Source of the DNA: Ephemerocybe angulata
Taxonomy: Eukaryota > Basidiomycota > Agaricomycetes > Agaricales > Psathyrellaceae
Assembly: GCA_013368325.1 (NCBI GenBank)
Contig: JAACJK010000109.1
Coordinates: 124,001-188,000 of the forward strand
Direction: 5' to 3'
DNA: 64,000 nt
The notes below the pieces were generated by a model. That model worked only from the letters and a program-made list of their open reading frames with translations. It was not told where the DNA came from and did no database searches. The position numbers and the translations under genes were made by a program. This document shows positions 33,952 through 45,282 of the stretch, one piece after another (the first letter of the stretch is position 1; every line of letters begins with the position of its first letter).

Positions 33952-36046
33952 TCAATGAGCTTTGTCCTCTGTGGCCGGTTCGCTGTTTTGGGCAGGGGAT
34001 ATAACAGCGACGATGACTGAGATATCTACAGAACTTGGTAAGGGATGGCACACTAAAAGGTTATATGACACACGTACCGTCCTGCTTTCCTCCTCGGAAA
34101 ACCCTGCCAGCTTCCCTTGCCCGGCGAGCGAAGGGAACCTCGTCGGCCTCTTCCTGCGAGAATGCAGAAAAGATCTTGTTGGTGGGCGTGGAGCTTCCGC
34201 TCGTTTTGGGCGAAGAAGGTCGTCGTTCTGAGACCTTCCTCGCTCGAGAGCATAATGCCTCAGAAAGCATACCGGCGAGCGCTTTCCGTCGTAAAATACG
34301 ATCGGGCTCGCCGTTCGCCTTCGTACCTTCATCCGCCTCCTGCGAGCTTCCTAGGAAGCTCTTCCGGAATTTGACAACTTCATCAAGAACGTCTTCGTCC
34401 CAGAGATTGTCACTGAGACCATCGCTCGCGAGAATCAGAATGTCGTCAGCTTTCACCGGCAGGGTGAAGTAATGTGCAGCTGTGGTCGGTGTGACAGTGG
34501 GATGGGTCACGGGTCCCAACTGGAGAGGCATATTGAACTAAGCTTGGAATTAGTATACGAGATTCAGATGGGAAAGATCTGTCAGACTCACATCCCACCA
34601 CATCTCTTCACTTCTCCAGGCAATTTCCTCACCTCGGACCAGCATTCCCATGCAGTCACCAATGTGGGCAATGCGTATCACAGCATCGCATGCTTCAGCA
34701 TTCTCTTGGTCCAGAGATATCGATGAGTGCAATGTGCCAGCAGCATAGTTTAGGATAGCAGGTTCCCTTTCCGCGGTTGCGGATCCCGAAGCCATTCCTG
34801 ATGTATCGAGAGAAACTGAGGGCTTTGCGGGCGTAGTAGATGACGCAGCTTGCCGAGGTGCATGGTCAAGCACGGCAAGCAAGGCCGTTGAGGAACCTGA
34901 CATCAGGGGAACATGCTCGATCGGCGTGTCAGATGAGGGGGTCGATGACGATGGTGAGATAGGAGTAGAAGCGGGAGCGGTAGCACCAGAACCCCCAAAT
35001 TCTTGCGTGGGGCTGGACGGAGCTGATGAGGGAGTAACATGGGCCCTTATCGTGCGATCATATGCTTGCTCAAGTATCTGGAGGACGTCGATACCTTCGG
35101 AAAGCTCTTCAAGAGAGTCCTCGAGGTCTTGTTCCAGCTCTTCTTGTCGTCGCCTCTCTTCCTCGGCTTCAGCCCACAACCATGATGAATGGTGAGGAGA
35201 AAGAACCGGATTTGGGGAGGGCCGAGGTCTCAGGTGGTGTTGAAAAGAAAACTGGGGGCGGGACGGTACACTAGGTACGGTGGGTGGGATTGGAGACGTT
35301 GATCGAGGGACAGTAGCGGACTCGACTTCGGCGGAGCAGTAGTGCATCAGTCTGCGCGCAAAAAGTGCGCTTGGCGTAGGCAGATGGGCATCTAAGTTAT
35401 GAAAGGTTAAGAATAAAATGCAAATAAAATTTATTTATGGCGTACCATGCTGAGTTTTCTTGGCCCATCCTCCTACACCGTCTGCCACACCCATGGCGTT
35501 ATCGCGCACGAAGTAAGCATCTTCTCCGACTTGGATTGCAAGGTCGAGGTCGTCGCTCTCTGGTGGCTGAGGGGACAAGCGGGTGGGAAGCGATGCACGC
35601 AGGGTCGCGGATCTACACCGTTTCGGTATGCCGTACGCGCCGACATCGAGGTGGTACTTCAGTCTCTGCCTCTTCGGTGCCCTCAAGGGTTGCTCGTGAG
35701 CGGACTGTGCGGGATGGGGGTGGACATGACCCTTTGGCGGCGACGTCGAATACGTAAACATGGCATATTGTGATTGAGAATGTGAAGAGTTTGACGTCGT
35801 CGTCCCGAGCGCTAAAGGAAAAGGCGGATGTCCTCCATGGCTGTGTGAAGAGTGTTGCGTCGAGGAATTGTGGTTGGGCTGCTCAGTGGGCAGACCCTTT
35901 CCCGACGTGAGGACGCCAGGGCGAACTGGCGGGGGAGCGGGGGAGTCAAAGAAGCCTGGAACGATGCTGTTGGTGTGGAGGGGGCGATGGGCGGAGGTCA
36001 GCGAGTTGGACCTGACCCTGTAGATGCTCGAGTGTATGCCCTTCAT
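33952..36046 (-). CDS. PTC7: Ptc7-type mitochondrial PP2C phosphatase
   Basis: PPM-family Ser/Thr phosphatase; yeast Ptc7 dephosphorylates the coenzyme Q protein Coq7. The start at 36046 gives MKGIHSSIYRVRSNSLTSAH, a fair mitochondrial presequence. Phosphatase motifs in order: GEDAYFV and GVADGVGGW (metal site), RIAHIGDCMGMLVRGEEIAW, LPVKADDILILASDGLSDNLWD (metal site) and DISVIVAVI at the C-terminus. Two low-complexity inserts (about 34780-35280 and 34060-34300) enlarge it to well beyond the yeast protein. About five introns. An alternative TTG-initiated extension upstream is less likely. Confidence 0.83.
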
Positions 36047-36645
36047 CGTGGGCGACGACGAGGCGCAGGGACAGAGAGCGACGAAGAGCAAAAACGGTGG
36101 ATGGAGAACGTTGGCAAGGTATTAACTTGAAGGTCCCCATTCCCCGGTTCGACCCTGCCGCTCTGCTGACATAATCACATGCCCATCTTATCGACTCCTT
36201 TCCAGTCACAGCGATCATAGCCTCTCTACTGCAATTTACGCTATTCCTTACCCAGACCCACCTATTCACGGGAATAGAGCGGAATGTTCCCACTGCTCGA
36301 CCGCGATGGGCGCAAGCTACCCAGTAGCCAGGGCCGCCAGCCCGTACTCAAGTTGTCTTCCAGTGAGATCCGGACGATTTGCCTGTACAGGTACCCGTGC
36401 ACGGCATCCAGGGCGTTAAATGCTCGCTGCCTCATCCGGACCTCCAGAACCCTAGAACCAATCCTCGTCCCCCCATTCGGTACGCCAATGCGGGGTATAG
36501 CCGATATCTAAGCGAGGCTCGATTAGATGAGATGAGATGAGGCAACACCTTATCTTATCAGCGAGTCCTTACAAGGCGCTTCGCCGGAGAAATCCGAATT
36601 GACTCATGATCACTTCCTCATAATCGATATTCACAAATTCATTGG
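36047..36645. other. Divergent promoter region of PTC7 and VAS1
   Basis: About 600 bp with no convincing gene. It contains three tandem GATGA units at 36526-36541 after a similar GATTA unit. Some of it may be 5' leader of either gene. Confidence 0.5.
36526..36541 (+). repeat. Short tandem GATGA repeat
   Basis: Three GATGA units in the PTC7/VAS1 promoter region, preceded by one GATTA. Confidence 0.6.
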
Positions 36646-39600
36646 ATGCAAGTCATTCCGCATCGATTCCTTGTCGTCTTTCCTTACCGGCACTTTCCAG
36701 CCAAAAATTCGATAACGAAACGACTTGCACCCCCTTTCATTAAGCCCTGGAGATCGCCAATCCACTGCCGTTCAGTCATGTCCAACGCACCGACGCAGCC
36801 TGCCCTGGTGAAGGAATCGACTGCAAAAGTTTCTTCGTCCAATGAAGATCCCTATGCTACCCCATCCCCCGCCCCCACTCCTTCCGGCAACAATACTCCT
36901 GACCCCAACTCGAAAAGTGCAGGTAAACACGTCACTAAACAGTGCGTTGCAGCAGAAAACTAATTGATATGGCCCGGCAGCTAAGAAGGAAGCTAAGCGC
37001 CTAGAGAAGGAGGCCAAGCTTGCCGCAAAGGCTTTGAAAAATGTTGGGGCTGCTGCCACTGGTGCCCCTAGCGCACGAAAGGTGAAGGCGGAGAAGGAGA
37101 AGAAGGAGGAGGAACCCGAGTTCGTGAACGATACGCCCCCCGGCCAGAAAAAAGGTATGTGCATGAAGTTGAGATTGGGGTGCGCTCTGACATCGTTACA
37201 GACCTTTCAAAGCCCATGTCCGCTGGCTACAATCCCATTGCTGTCGAAGCCAGCTGGTATGATTGGTGGGTCGCCGAAGGCTTCTTCAAGCCCAAAGTCA
37301 ACGCCGACGGCACCCTCGACGCCGAAAGCTTTGTTATTCCGTCACCTCCTCCCAACGTCACTGGTAGCCTCCACATTGGACATGGCCTCACCGTCGCTAT
37401 CCAGGATTGCCTTGTCCGATGGTGCGTTTCTTATTCGCGTCTGCCCCGCTGTCGACACTGACAAAACGCTTAGGAACCGTATGCAAGGAAAGGCCGCACT
37501 TTTTGTTCCCGGCTTCGACCATGCCGGAATCTCGACTCAGAGCGTTGTCGAAAAGCGTCTTTACAAGAAGGATGGAACTACGAGGCACGATCTCGGACGG
37601 GAGAAGTTCTTGGAAACTGTCATGGAGTGGAAGACGGAGTACGTCGCTGCTCATACCCGCCAACTAACCAGCAGCCTCACGTTGATTACAGCTACCAAGA
37701 GCGCATCACAAAACAGTTACATCGTCTGGGAGGAAGCTATGACTGGGACCGAGTGAGGTTCACCATGGACGAGGTCGGTGGATGCTATCAATTCCAGGGC
37801 GGCGCGTGCTGAACATACACGTAGCAACTCTCCAAAGCCGTCATCGAGACTTTCTGTCGCCTCCGTGAGGATGGAATCCTTTACCGCGCCAACCGACTTG
37901 TCAACTGGTGTGTTAAGCTCAACACCACTCTCTCCAACCTCGAGGTAATTCGCGCCCGCAATAGTAGACTTGGCGCACATCAACTAATCCGGAATGCTAG
38001 GTCGACCAAAAGCAGCTCACTGGACGAACCCTCCTCAATGTTCCTGGTTACGACGCCAAGGAGAAGTTCGAGTTCGGTGTTATCACCAGCTTCGCATATG
38101 CCATTGAAGGGTCTGGTAAGTTCTTTTCCAGTCACAGACTTGGTTCAAGCACTGACCGTCTTGTCTAGACGAGAAGATCATTATTGCTACTACCCGTCCC
38201 GAAACGATGCTCGGAGATACCGCCATCGCCGTGCACCCTGAAGATCCTCGTTACAAGGTAGGACCTTTCCCGACCCTCCTCCATAGTGCAACAATCTCAA
38301 CATCAAATTTAGCATCTCCACGGCAAATTCGCTGTTCACCCATTCGTCAATCGCAGAATCCCTATCGTTCAAGACGACATCATTGTCGACATGGAATTTG
38401 GAACTGGTGCTGTTAAGATCACTCCTGCTCATGATCCCAACGATTATGAGGTCGGAAAGAGGCACAACCTCGAGTTCATCAACATTTTGAACGATGACGG
38501 TACCCTGAACGCCAATGCCGGTGAGAAGTTCCAGGGTATGAAGAGGTTCCATGCCAGGAACGAGGTCGTGAAGCAGCTGAAGGATCTTGGCCTCTTCGTT
38601 GAGACCAAGGATAACCCTATGCAGATTCCCCTGTGCAGGTATTTTACCCAATATTTTCTCGATGTCCAGTTCCTCACTTCGTTCTAGCAAATCTGGAGAT
38701 GTCATTGAGCCTGTCCTCAAACCTCAGTGGTGGATCAACTGCAAGCCCCTTGCGGAGGAGGCGCTCAAGGTACGTTTAAATCTTTCATCGGGAGACCCTA
38801 ATTTACGAGACATTGATAGCGCACTCGAGCTGGCGAGCTTTTGATCCAACCCAAGCAGTCTGAGAATGAGTGGTACCGCTGGTTGGAGAACATTCAGGAT
38901 TGGTGTATTTCTCGCCAACTCTGGTGGGGTCACCGTTGCCCTGCATACTTTGTCAACATTGAGGGGGTAGAGCAAGAGGTAAGAACGGCCCATTCTACGA
39001 CGAGAACACGCGCTTACCCTTGAAACATAGGCCGACGACGATAAGTACTGGGTTGTTGGACGCACTGAAGACGAGGCTAGGGAGCGTGCCAAGGAGCTTG
39101 CAGGTGGCAAACCTTTCAAGCTCGAGCAGGATGAGGACGTCCTCGATACCTGGTTCTCCTCTGGTCTCTGGCCCTTCTCTATCATGGGTTGGCCCGAAAA
39201 GACTCCCGACATGCAGAACTTCTTCCCCTCAACTGTCCTTGAGACTGGATGGGATATCCTCTTTTTCTGGGTCGCCCGCATGGTCATGCTTGGTGTTCAC
39301 CTCACCGGGAAGGTACCTTTCAAGGAGGTGTACTGCCATGCCATGATTCGTGATGCCCACGGCCGCAAGATGAGCAAGTCCCTGGGCAATGTCATCGATC
39401 CTACGGATGTCATCCAGGGTCTACCATTGGAAGAGTTGCACAAGAAGCTGTATGAAGGAAACTTGGATGAGAAGGAGATCAAGAAGGCGGAGGCCGGTCA
39501 GAAGAAGGACTACCCCAAGGGTATCCCCCAGTGCGGAACCGACGCCCTCCGTTTCGCCCTCTGCGCCTACTCTGGAGGAGGCCGTGACATCAACCTCGAA

Positions 39601-40921
39601 ATCTTGCGTGTTGAAGGCTATCGCAAGTTCTGCAACAAGATTTTCAACGCCACCAAGTTTGCCATGCTCAAGCTCGACGAGACTTTCGTGCCGGAGCCTA
39701 TCGCCAAGGTATGCAGTGGCATGCGCCTTTGATGACCTTGATATCTTATTGTCCATTCCAGCCTACCGGCAAGGAAAGCCTTGTGGAGAAGTGGATCTTC
39801 CACAAGCTCAACATCGCCGCCACTGAAGTTAACCAGGCTCTCGCTGAGCGCAACTTCATGAATGCCACCAACATCGTCTATAACTTCTGGCTGTACGAGC
39901 TGTGTGATGTCTACATCGTGAGTATTCCAGGGATACCACTCTGGACAAGCGTGTCTGACTTACTCGTAGGAAGCCATGAAGCCCATGACCGACGCGAATG
40001 CCCCTGCATCCGTCAAGGTGTCTGCTCAGCAGACCCTCTACACTTGCTTGGACTACGGCCTGAGATTACTCCACCCCTTCATGCCTTTCGTCACCGAAGA
40101 GCTGTGGCAGCGCCTCCCCCGCAGGCCCAACGACCCCACTCCTTCCATCGTCGTCGCCTCGTACCCTCTCGCCGTAAGTATATTCTATAGTTTCAGCATG
40201 GTAATCGGTACTCAATAACCTCGTGTAGGACAAGGACTTCCAGTTCGCCGACGCTGAGAAGCAGTTCGACCTCGTTTTCTCGACGTTGAAGGCTGGCCGT
40301 TCCCTTGCTGCCTCTTACAACCTCCAGAGCGAGATCCAGTGTACGTCCTGGCTAGCATTTTTCTCTCTTGTACTTCGCTGATAGCCCTGGTGAAGTCTTC
40401 ATCCAGGTGCAATCAGATGCCGATGCCCAGCTCTTCGAGTCACAAATCCCCACTATCGTCACTCTTACCAAGGGTGGCAAAAGCGCCAAGGTTGTCCGTG
40501 ACGTTTCTGAGATCCCTGATGGATGCGGTAGCGCCGTCGTCACCGCCAACGTCGTTGTGCACACCCTCGTCAAGGTAAAACTCGTTCAACGCAAACAGTA
40601 AAATTGTAGTTATTGACGATTCCGATAGGGCCTTGTTGACCTTGACGCTGAGATTGCCAAGGCAGGGAAGAAACTCGACCTTGCTCAGCTGAACTTGGGC
40701 AAGGTTCTCAAGATGGAGTCGCAGAGTGACTACCTCACGACTGTCCCCGAGACCGTCCGCCTCGCTAACGAAGAGAAGGTGAGGAAGCCAGTTCCATGAT
40801 CTTTTGCCCTGTCTCTTGCCCTGTCAATTTACCTATCACTTTATTTTTACAGAGGAACACCTTGAACGCGGAGATCGCTACCCTCGAGCAGTCAAAGGCG
40901 ATGTTTGAGAAGCTGAAGTAA
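36646..40921 (+). CDS. VAS1: Valyl-tRNA synthetase, probably dual cytosolic and mitochondrial
   Basis: Class I synthetase charging tRNA-Val. An ATG at 36646 opens a basic leader ([20 protein letters not shown] ... RSV) typical of mitochondrial targeting. An in-frame second ATG at 36778 ([10 protein letters not shown]) begins the cytosolic form; yeast VAS1 uses the same device. A Lys/Glu-rich linker precedes the catalytic core: [20 protein letters not shown] (HIGH motif near 37370), the editing domain around [49 protein letters not shown], and [14 protein letters not shown] (KMSKS motif near 39370). The anticodon domain and a C-terminal coiled coil end at 40921. About thirteen introns; length is normal. 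Confidence 0.93.
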
Positions 40922-41236
40922 ACCTATATCTGGACGGAGAAGTCATATTGAACTGCTGTCACCTACACAATATCGTAACCAATATACTACTAGGACCAAA
41001 GGATACTACTGTACAGAAGTCCGACACCGATAATGCAGAAAAAGGGTCCTTTCGAATGTCCGAGTCCGAGGGTACTTGACGTTAACTATCCAGGCGTCTT
41101 CTCTGCCCCAGGTATAGCTGTGGTGAGGGGTACCATCCTGGTAGCACCGAAGGAGATCAAGCCCATCCAGACTCCGCGGGGACTGCGCTCCCATAGAACC
41201 CTGCACAGTGAAGTTAGGATGGCAAGCACTACTAAA
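40922..41236. other. Convergent 3' region, no gene seen
   Basis: These 315 bp lie between the VAS1 stop and the stop of the DUF3455 gene. The open frames in them have no protein-like character. Confidence 0.55.
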
Positions 41237-42112
41237 TCATTTGAACAATGGCTTACAGTACTTGCAAGCATATTTAACTTGGATGTCGGGAGACTCGCCG
41301 GAACGGCACTGAAAGCAAGATGGCAATTGGCATCAGAAAACCCAGGAAGACTGTAGATCTTGCTCACCTCGGAAGGGGGTTGCCCCTCACGGGTATCTGT
41401 CCTGTACACCTGCGCTGCTAGCAGCCCAGCAGGATCAATAGCATTCGTACCAACCCAGTCGATGTCTTGCTTCCCCGTTGGCGCGGTGTCGCCTGTGAAT
41501 CTCGCGGCGGTAACGAAAGCTTCTTCATTGCCGTAGAAGGCGCCGGTTGAGGTGAAGTCCCACTTTGGGCTGTTACCTGGCTGACCAAGGGGGTTGGGCA
41601 CGAAGTAGTGATAACCTGGTAGGGAGGTATAACATGAGCTGCATATTAAACTGGTGAGATAACAGGCGCTCACCAAGCAGTGGGTTGGCGTTCGTTTCAG
41701 GGGAGCTGGAAGTAACCTGGTGGGGTGTAACGCCTACTGGTGCGCTTTTCCACAGACCTATGAGCTTGTCTTGAACCGTCGTGAACTCGTCGGATTTGGC
41801 CAAGCAAGAGATATCATAGACCTCAGCCACAGCGCCTACAAGACTGTGGAGGCAACTGAATTCAATGCCTCGATTGAAGGGTTGTGTAGATTGCACATAC
41901 GTGTAGTTGTTATTGGGAGAACACGTGTAGTTCTGGGTGCCAATGGCGGCCGTGACAAACGATAGCGTCAGGTGTGCCATAGGAGGGGTAATCGTGTCCG
42001 GTAATCGGCCTATGATGTCGACACCATCGAGGGAGCATGGCTTGTATTTGTTGGCGGATACAGCAAAGGCTGATACAGCGACGACTAGGTTCGACAGTAG
42101 AGAGGGGCGCAT
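41237..42112 (-). CDS. Secreted DUF3455-family protein
   Basis: Extracellular fungal protein of unknown function. Signal peptide MRPSLLSNLVVAVSAFAVSA, followed by a Cys in NKYKPCSLDG. Conserved family blocks: GNSPKWDFTSTGAF near the middle and DIDWVGTNAIDPAGLLAAQVYRTDTREGQPPS. The last intron (GTGAGC...TTTCAG) joins to CRSGESPDIQVKYACKYCKP and a stop at 41237. An N-glycosylation site is visible (NYTC). A TATAAGGA box lies 59-66 bp upstream of the ATG on the minus strand (42171-42178). Some databases call the family malate dehydrogenase, without support in the sequence. Confidence 0.78.
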
Positions 42113-42170
42113 TGTTTAGGCTTTGGGGAAGTTCCTTGAGGGGAGGCGCCTGGAGAATACCCAACGTCCT

Positions 42171-42178
42171 TCCTTATA
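42171..42178 (-). promoter_or_regulatory. TATA-like box of the DUF3455 gene
   Basis: Minus-strand TATAAGGA 59-66 bp upstream of the ATG at 42112, a usual distance for a fungal TATA element in a secreted-protein gene. Confidence 0.45.
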
Positions 42179-42697
42179 TCTATGCCTCGAGGGAGACATG
42201 CAATGACCCCCACAATATGAATTACCGGTTGAATAGCCATGACAGCCCACCCCACTGGCTCGTTTCATTCGGGGCGTCAGAAAGCCCAGAGTTGACACAG
42301 TTCCCCTGTTCGCTCTAAGGAAACGCCGGACAGTTTGCTGCCAGCCAGTGCCAGGTGATACGCCATTGCATTTCGAAGTGAGCATAGCAATGGTGGACTT
42401 CCGAGCGTTTGTCGGGACTGCTCAGTCACCAAGAAGGTTAGTAGCCTGAGTTTGACCGTTACATACATACTGGAAGTTAGATCATGGGCGTGCCTGCTGG
42501 TGTGACATTCCAAACATGCATTAGTGACATCCCGACCTATACCGGGATTGAGGTGGCAAGTGCTCTAGTGGCCTGTTCAAGTTGTCACGATGGCGGTTTG
42601 GAGAACCCGAGCACTTACCACTCCCAGGATTCGGACGCGCATGTTCAGAGGTTAATTAATAATTAGCGGAGTTGTCGCGTCGGTTCAAACTCAGTTG

Positions 42698-42703
42698 ACG
42701 CGT
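42698..42703. promoter_or_regulatory. Candidate MCB (MluI cell-cycle box) upstream of DUT1
   Basis: ACGCGT lies 75 bp upstream of the dUTPase ATG, in a stretch with further CGCG cores (TCGCGTCG at 42675-42682 and GTCGCGT at 42707-42713). In yeasts the MBF factor binds ACGCGT to switch on DNA-replication genes at G1/S. Its presence before a nucleotide-pool gene is fitting, but a 6-mer can occur by chance. Confidence 0.45.
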
Positions 42704-42777
42704 CGGGTCGCGTATGAATAAAAAGGGCACACCCATTCATTCATCACCTTTCACTCTTACAAAGTCACATATCTGGA

Positions 42778-43524
42778 ATGAGCGACGAACTTCCCCAGGC
42801 AAAGAGACAGAGGCTCTCGCCCTCTGCAGAGCAGGCTCCTACTCTCCCCAACCTGCTCATCAAGCGGCTCTCGGAGAAGGCCAGGCTGCCTACTCGTGGC
42901 AGCGCTTTGTCGGCTGGATACGACCTTTACAGGTACAGAACATATAACTCCATGACTCCCATCGCGGTTTTAACGACCCCAAAAGTGCAGAGAAAAAGGT
43001 CATCCCGGCCCATGGCAAGGCGCTTGTTGATACCCAGATTTCTATCGCCGTTCCTCCTGGCACATATGGACGCGTCGCGCCCCGCAGCGGTCTTGGTATG
43101 TAACGTCTATCCCTCGATATCGTGCGTCACCCCTCATAATCGTGCTCTAGCTTCAAAATTCATGATCGATACTGGTGCTGGTGTGATCGACGCCGACTAC
43201 CGAGGTGTCGTTTTCGTCTTGCTATTCAACCTCTCAGACAAGGACTTTGAAGGTATCTAGCCTATCTACTGATTCACCTCCCTCTGACCTCTGAACTGAT
43301 GCATCCCATTCATCAGTGAATGAAGGCGACCGCATTGCTCAGTTGATCATCGAGCGAATCTATACCCCTGAAGTGCAGGAAGTCGACGTGTGTTTTCCTC
43401 TTCACCTCAGCTTGTGCTCAATGCTGACTCCACCCATTTATTACAGGACCTTGAGGAGACCATTCGAGGTGCTGGCGGCTTTGGTTCAACAGGAGGACAC
43501 GTTCTCTTGGAAAAGCAGACTTGA
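42778..43524 (+). CDS. DUT1: dUTP diphosphatase (dUTPase)
   Basis: Trimeric enzyme that converts dUTP to dUMP and keeps uracil out of DNA. All five motifs are present once introns are removed: [10 protein letters not shown] (motif 1), [11 protein letters not shown] (motif 2, formed at an intron), [12 protein letters not shown] with the catalytic Asp (motif 3), [12 protein letters not shown] (motif 4) and [10 protein letters not shown] (motif 5, C-terminal arm). The N-terminal 20 residues include a basic KRQRLSPS that may be a nuclear signal. Four introns; stop at 43524. About 150 residues, normal length. An MCB-like box lies upstream. Confidence 0.94.
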
Positions 43525-43660
43525 GGGCTTCCTGTGAGTAGCTGTTACGACGCTATCGTCTTCATCTATTACATATGTCTGTCGCATCTCCCGTGCATAT
43601 ATATCTAGTCAAATGAACAAACGTTACCATCTAGCATTAGCAGACAACGTACTGTAGTGT

Positions 43661-44146
43661 TTAGCTGTCGGAGCTCGTCCTGCGTGTCCGGTCCGTTTCG
43701 ACGACGTAATAACCGTCCACGGTGCGAGCTGCGTGTTGCAGCAGCTCCTGGCCATACCCATCCTCTCGATCATCATCTGGATTTCCATAATGCTTCCTAT
43801 CCATATCCTCCTTCTCGCCTCGGCCCGCGACGACCACGCCCTGTGTGGTCACAAGCCTGACCGCTTCAACTAATCGTACCATCTCCTCCAGTTCTTTGGT
43901 AACCTTCGCATGTTCTGGAGTCCCAGCCTCGGGTGGGACCAGTGCCGAGAGCGTATAAAGCTTCCTCAGCGTGTCTGGAGGTAACTTGGGAGAGGGATAT
44001 GATGACAGCAATTCATGAACAGACCAAGTGGGCTTGAGAGGCATGCCCAAAGAGTCTGTTTCTACCAGTCGTGGTGGAGAGGAGTGCTTATACCGACATA
44101 TCAGTCCCTTAGGAGATAGTCGAGATAAGGGACGAAGAGACAACAT
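43661..44146 (-). CDS. GatC-like mitochondrial amidotransferase subunit
   Basis: Single exon of 161 codons. The start MLSLRPLSRLSPKGLICRYK is a short basic mitochondrial presequence. The conserved block WSVHELLSSYPSPKLPPDTL is followed by LRKLYTLSALVPPEAGTPEH and a helix ELEEMVRLVEAVRLV. This is the helical layout of GatC, the subunit that clamps GatA and GatB in the enzyme converting Glu-tRNA(Gln) to Gln-tRNA(Gln). The C-terminal 50 residues are charged and disordered. The subunit assignment rests on pattern only. Confidence 0.62.
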   Translation of the reverse strand: MLSLRPLSRLSPKGLICRYKHSSPPRLVETDSLGMPLKPTWSVHELLSSYPSPKLPPDTLRKLYTLSALVPPEAGTPEHAKVTKELEEMVRLVEAVRLVTTQGVVVAGRGEKEDMDRKHYGNPDDDREDGYGQELLQHAARTVDGYYVVETDRTRRTSSDS

Positions 44147-44286
44147 GAGAGTCTATGAGAGTGTGCGCTGTATAGCGCCGGTCCGCGATGAGAGCTATAT
44201 TTTCGGAGTTTGAATATGACTTTTTTAGCGACACCGTGCGCTCACCGGGACCCTAACTCTGCTGCCAACAGTCACCAGCCGACACT

Positions 44287-44690
44287 ATGTTCGCCTCTCT
44301 TGCACGACGCTCAGCTGTTAATGTCGCCGAGTCGATTAAACATCTCCTCCCCAAGGACCTTCCGCCCTCTCTTGTCTCGAAACCTGGCAACCTCTACGAA
44401 GTGCTGTCACGAACGCCGTCCGGAGGAGTTGGCAAGAAGGTCTTCCAGCTGCGGTGGCAAAATAAGGCAATCAAGGACTCGTACTGGGTGGTGACGCGCT
44501 CGAAATTCAAGTGCGAGGGAGTTCACGGGAAGGCTTGGGGTCACTTGTACTGGAAAGGTGAGCAACACCGTTGTGTCAGTGATCCTTTGTTTTGACTGTT
44601 GGTGGCCGTTTCACAGGCAAGCCGGTGAGCCAGAAGGAGGAGCGTATACCAGGAGCATTGAAGTATACATGGGCCGAGGGTAGCTCGTAG
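44287..44690 (+). CDS. Mitochondrial small-subunit ribosomal protein mS34
   Basis: Two exons giving about 112 residues. The N-terminus MFASLARRSAVNVAES is followed by PGNLYEVLSRTPSGGVGKKVF and LRWQNKAIKDSYWVVTRSKF. CEGVHGKAWGHLYWKG joins across one intron to KPVSQKEERIPGALKYTW. The core matches the mS34 (MRP-S34) family, part of the mitoribosome small subunit. Its start is 140 bp from the start of the divergent GatC-like gene; both serve mitochondrial translation and may share a promoter. Confidence 0.78.
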
Positions 44691-45282
44691 AAATGTATTC
44701 TTCGAGAGCGCGACTTTCATGTGAGTGTCTTGAAGTTATATCACTTGGCCTGCTTATTGACAGAAATACGCTCCAGTCTATTACTGTATTTATACCGCTA
44801 ATGAACCACTGCAACATATGGATGGAATCTGGCGATACACATCTAACAAAACCAGCATACCACCATGGTTCTAATGTGACAGGTATAACGAACAAATGCT
44901 AGTTGCCAGGAGGACGAGCTTGGGACAAAGAATCGACCACCTCTGAGGCTATGGATCCCAGCGAACCGCAAATGATATTCCCTATCAGCTCTTCGGCGGC
45001 TATCTTGCGGCTATCTATCGCGAGACTCAAGCTTCACAACCGGTTGTCCGTACAACGAAAGCTTCTATTGAAACCAATGAACCCGAGCTACAGTTACAAA
45101 ACATTGTTCAAGGTCCTTAAATATTGCAAGCACTACCTATCCGTTCCACTCAAAAAATACAACAATAAAGATTCAACACTGATTTTGTGACAAAGAAGGC
45201 ATGATGGGGTGCACAATTGCGCCAGGGGACTCTCGCGTCGCTCAAACTAGAGTTCAGCATCCACTCTTAACTCTGAACGCGT
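44691..45282. other. Convergent 3' region, no gene seen
   Basis: This 592-bp stretch between the mS34 stop and the metalloprotease stop is A/T-rich near 45040-45190. A 95-codon frame (44903-45190) has no family character and no good start. Confidence 0.55.

Larger units (their letters stand above)
42113..42777. other. Divergent promoter region of the DUF3455 gene and DUT1
   Basis: 665 bp without a convincing gene. It contains the TATA box of the DUF3455 gene and the ACGCGT box of the dUTPase gene, both listed separately. Confidence 0.55.

Noticed and set aside
36120..36180. tRNA-like B box (GGTTCGACC)
   Set aside because: No matching T-stem, anticodon arm or acceptor stem can be formed around it.
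44903..45190. 95-codon plus-strand frame
   Set aside because: Low complexity at the end, no good start, lies in a convergent 3' region.
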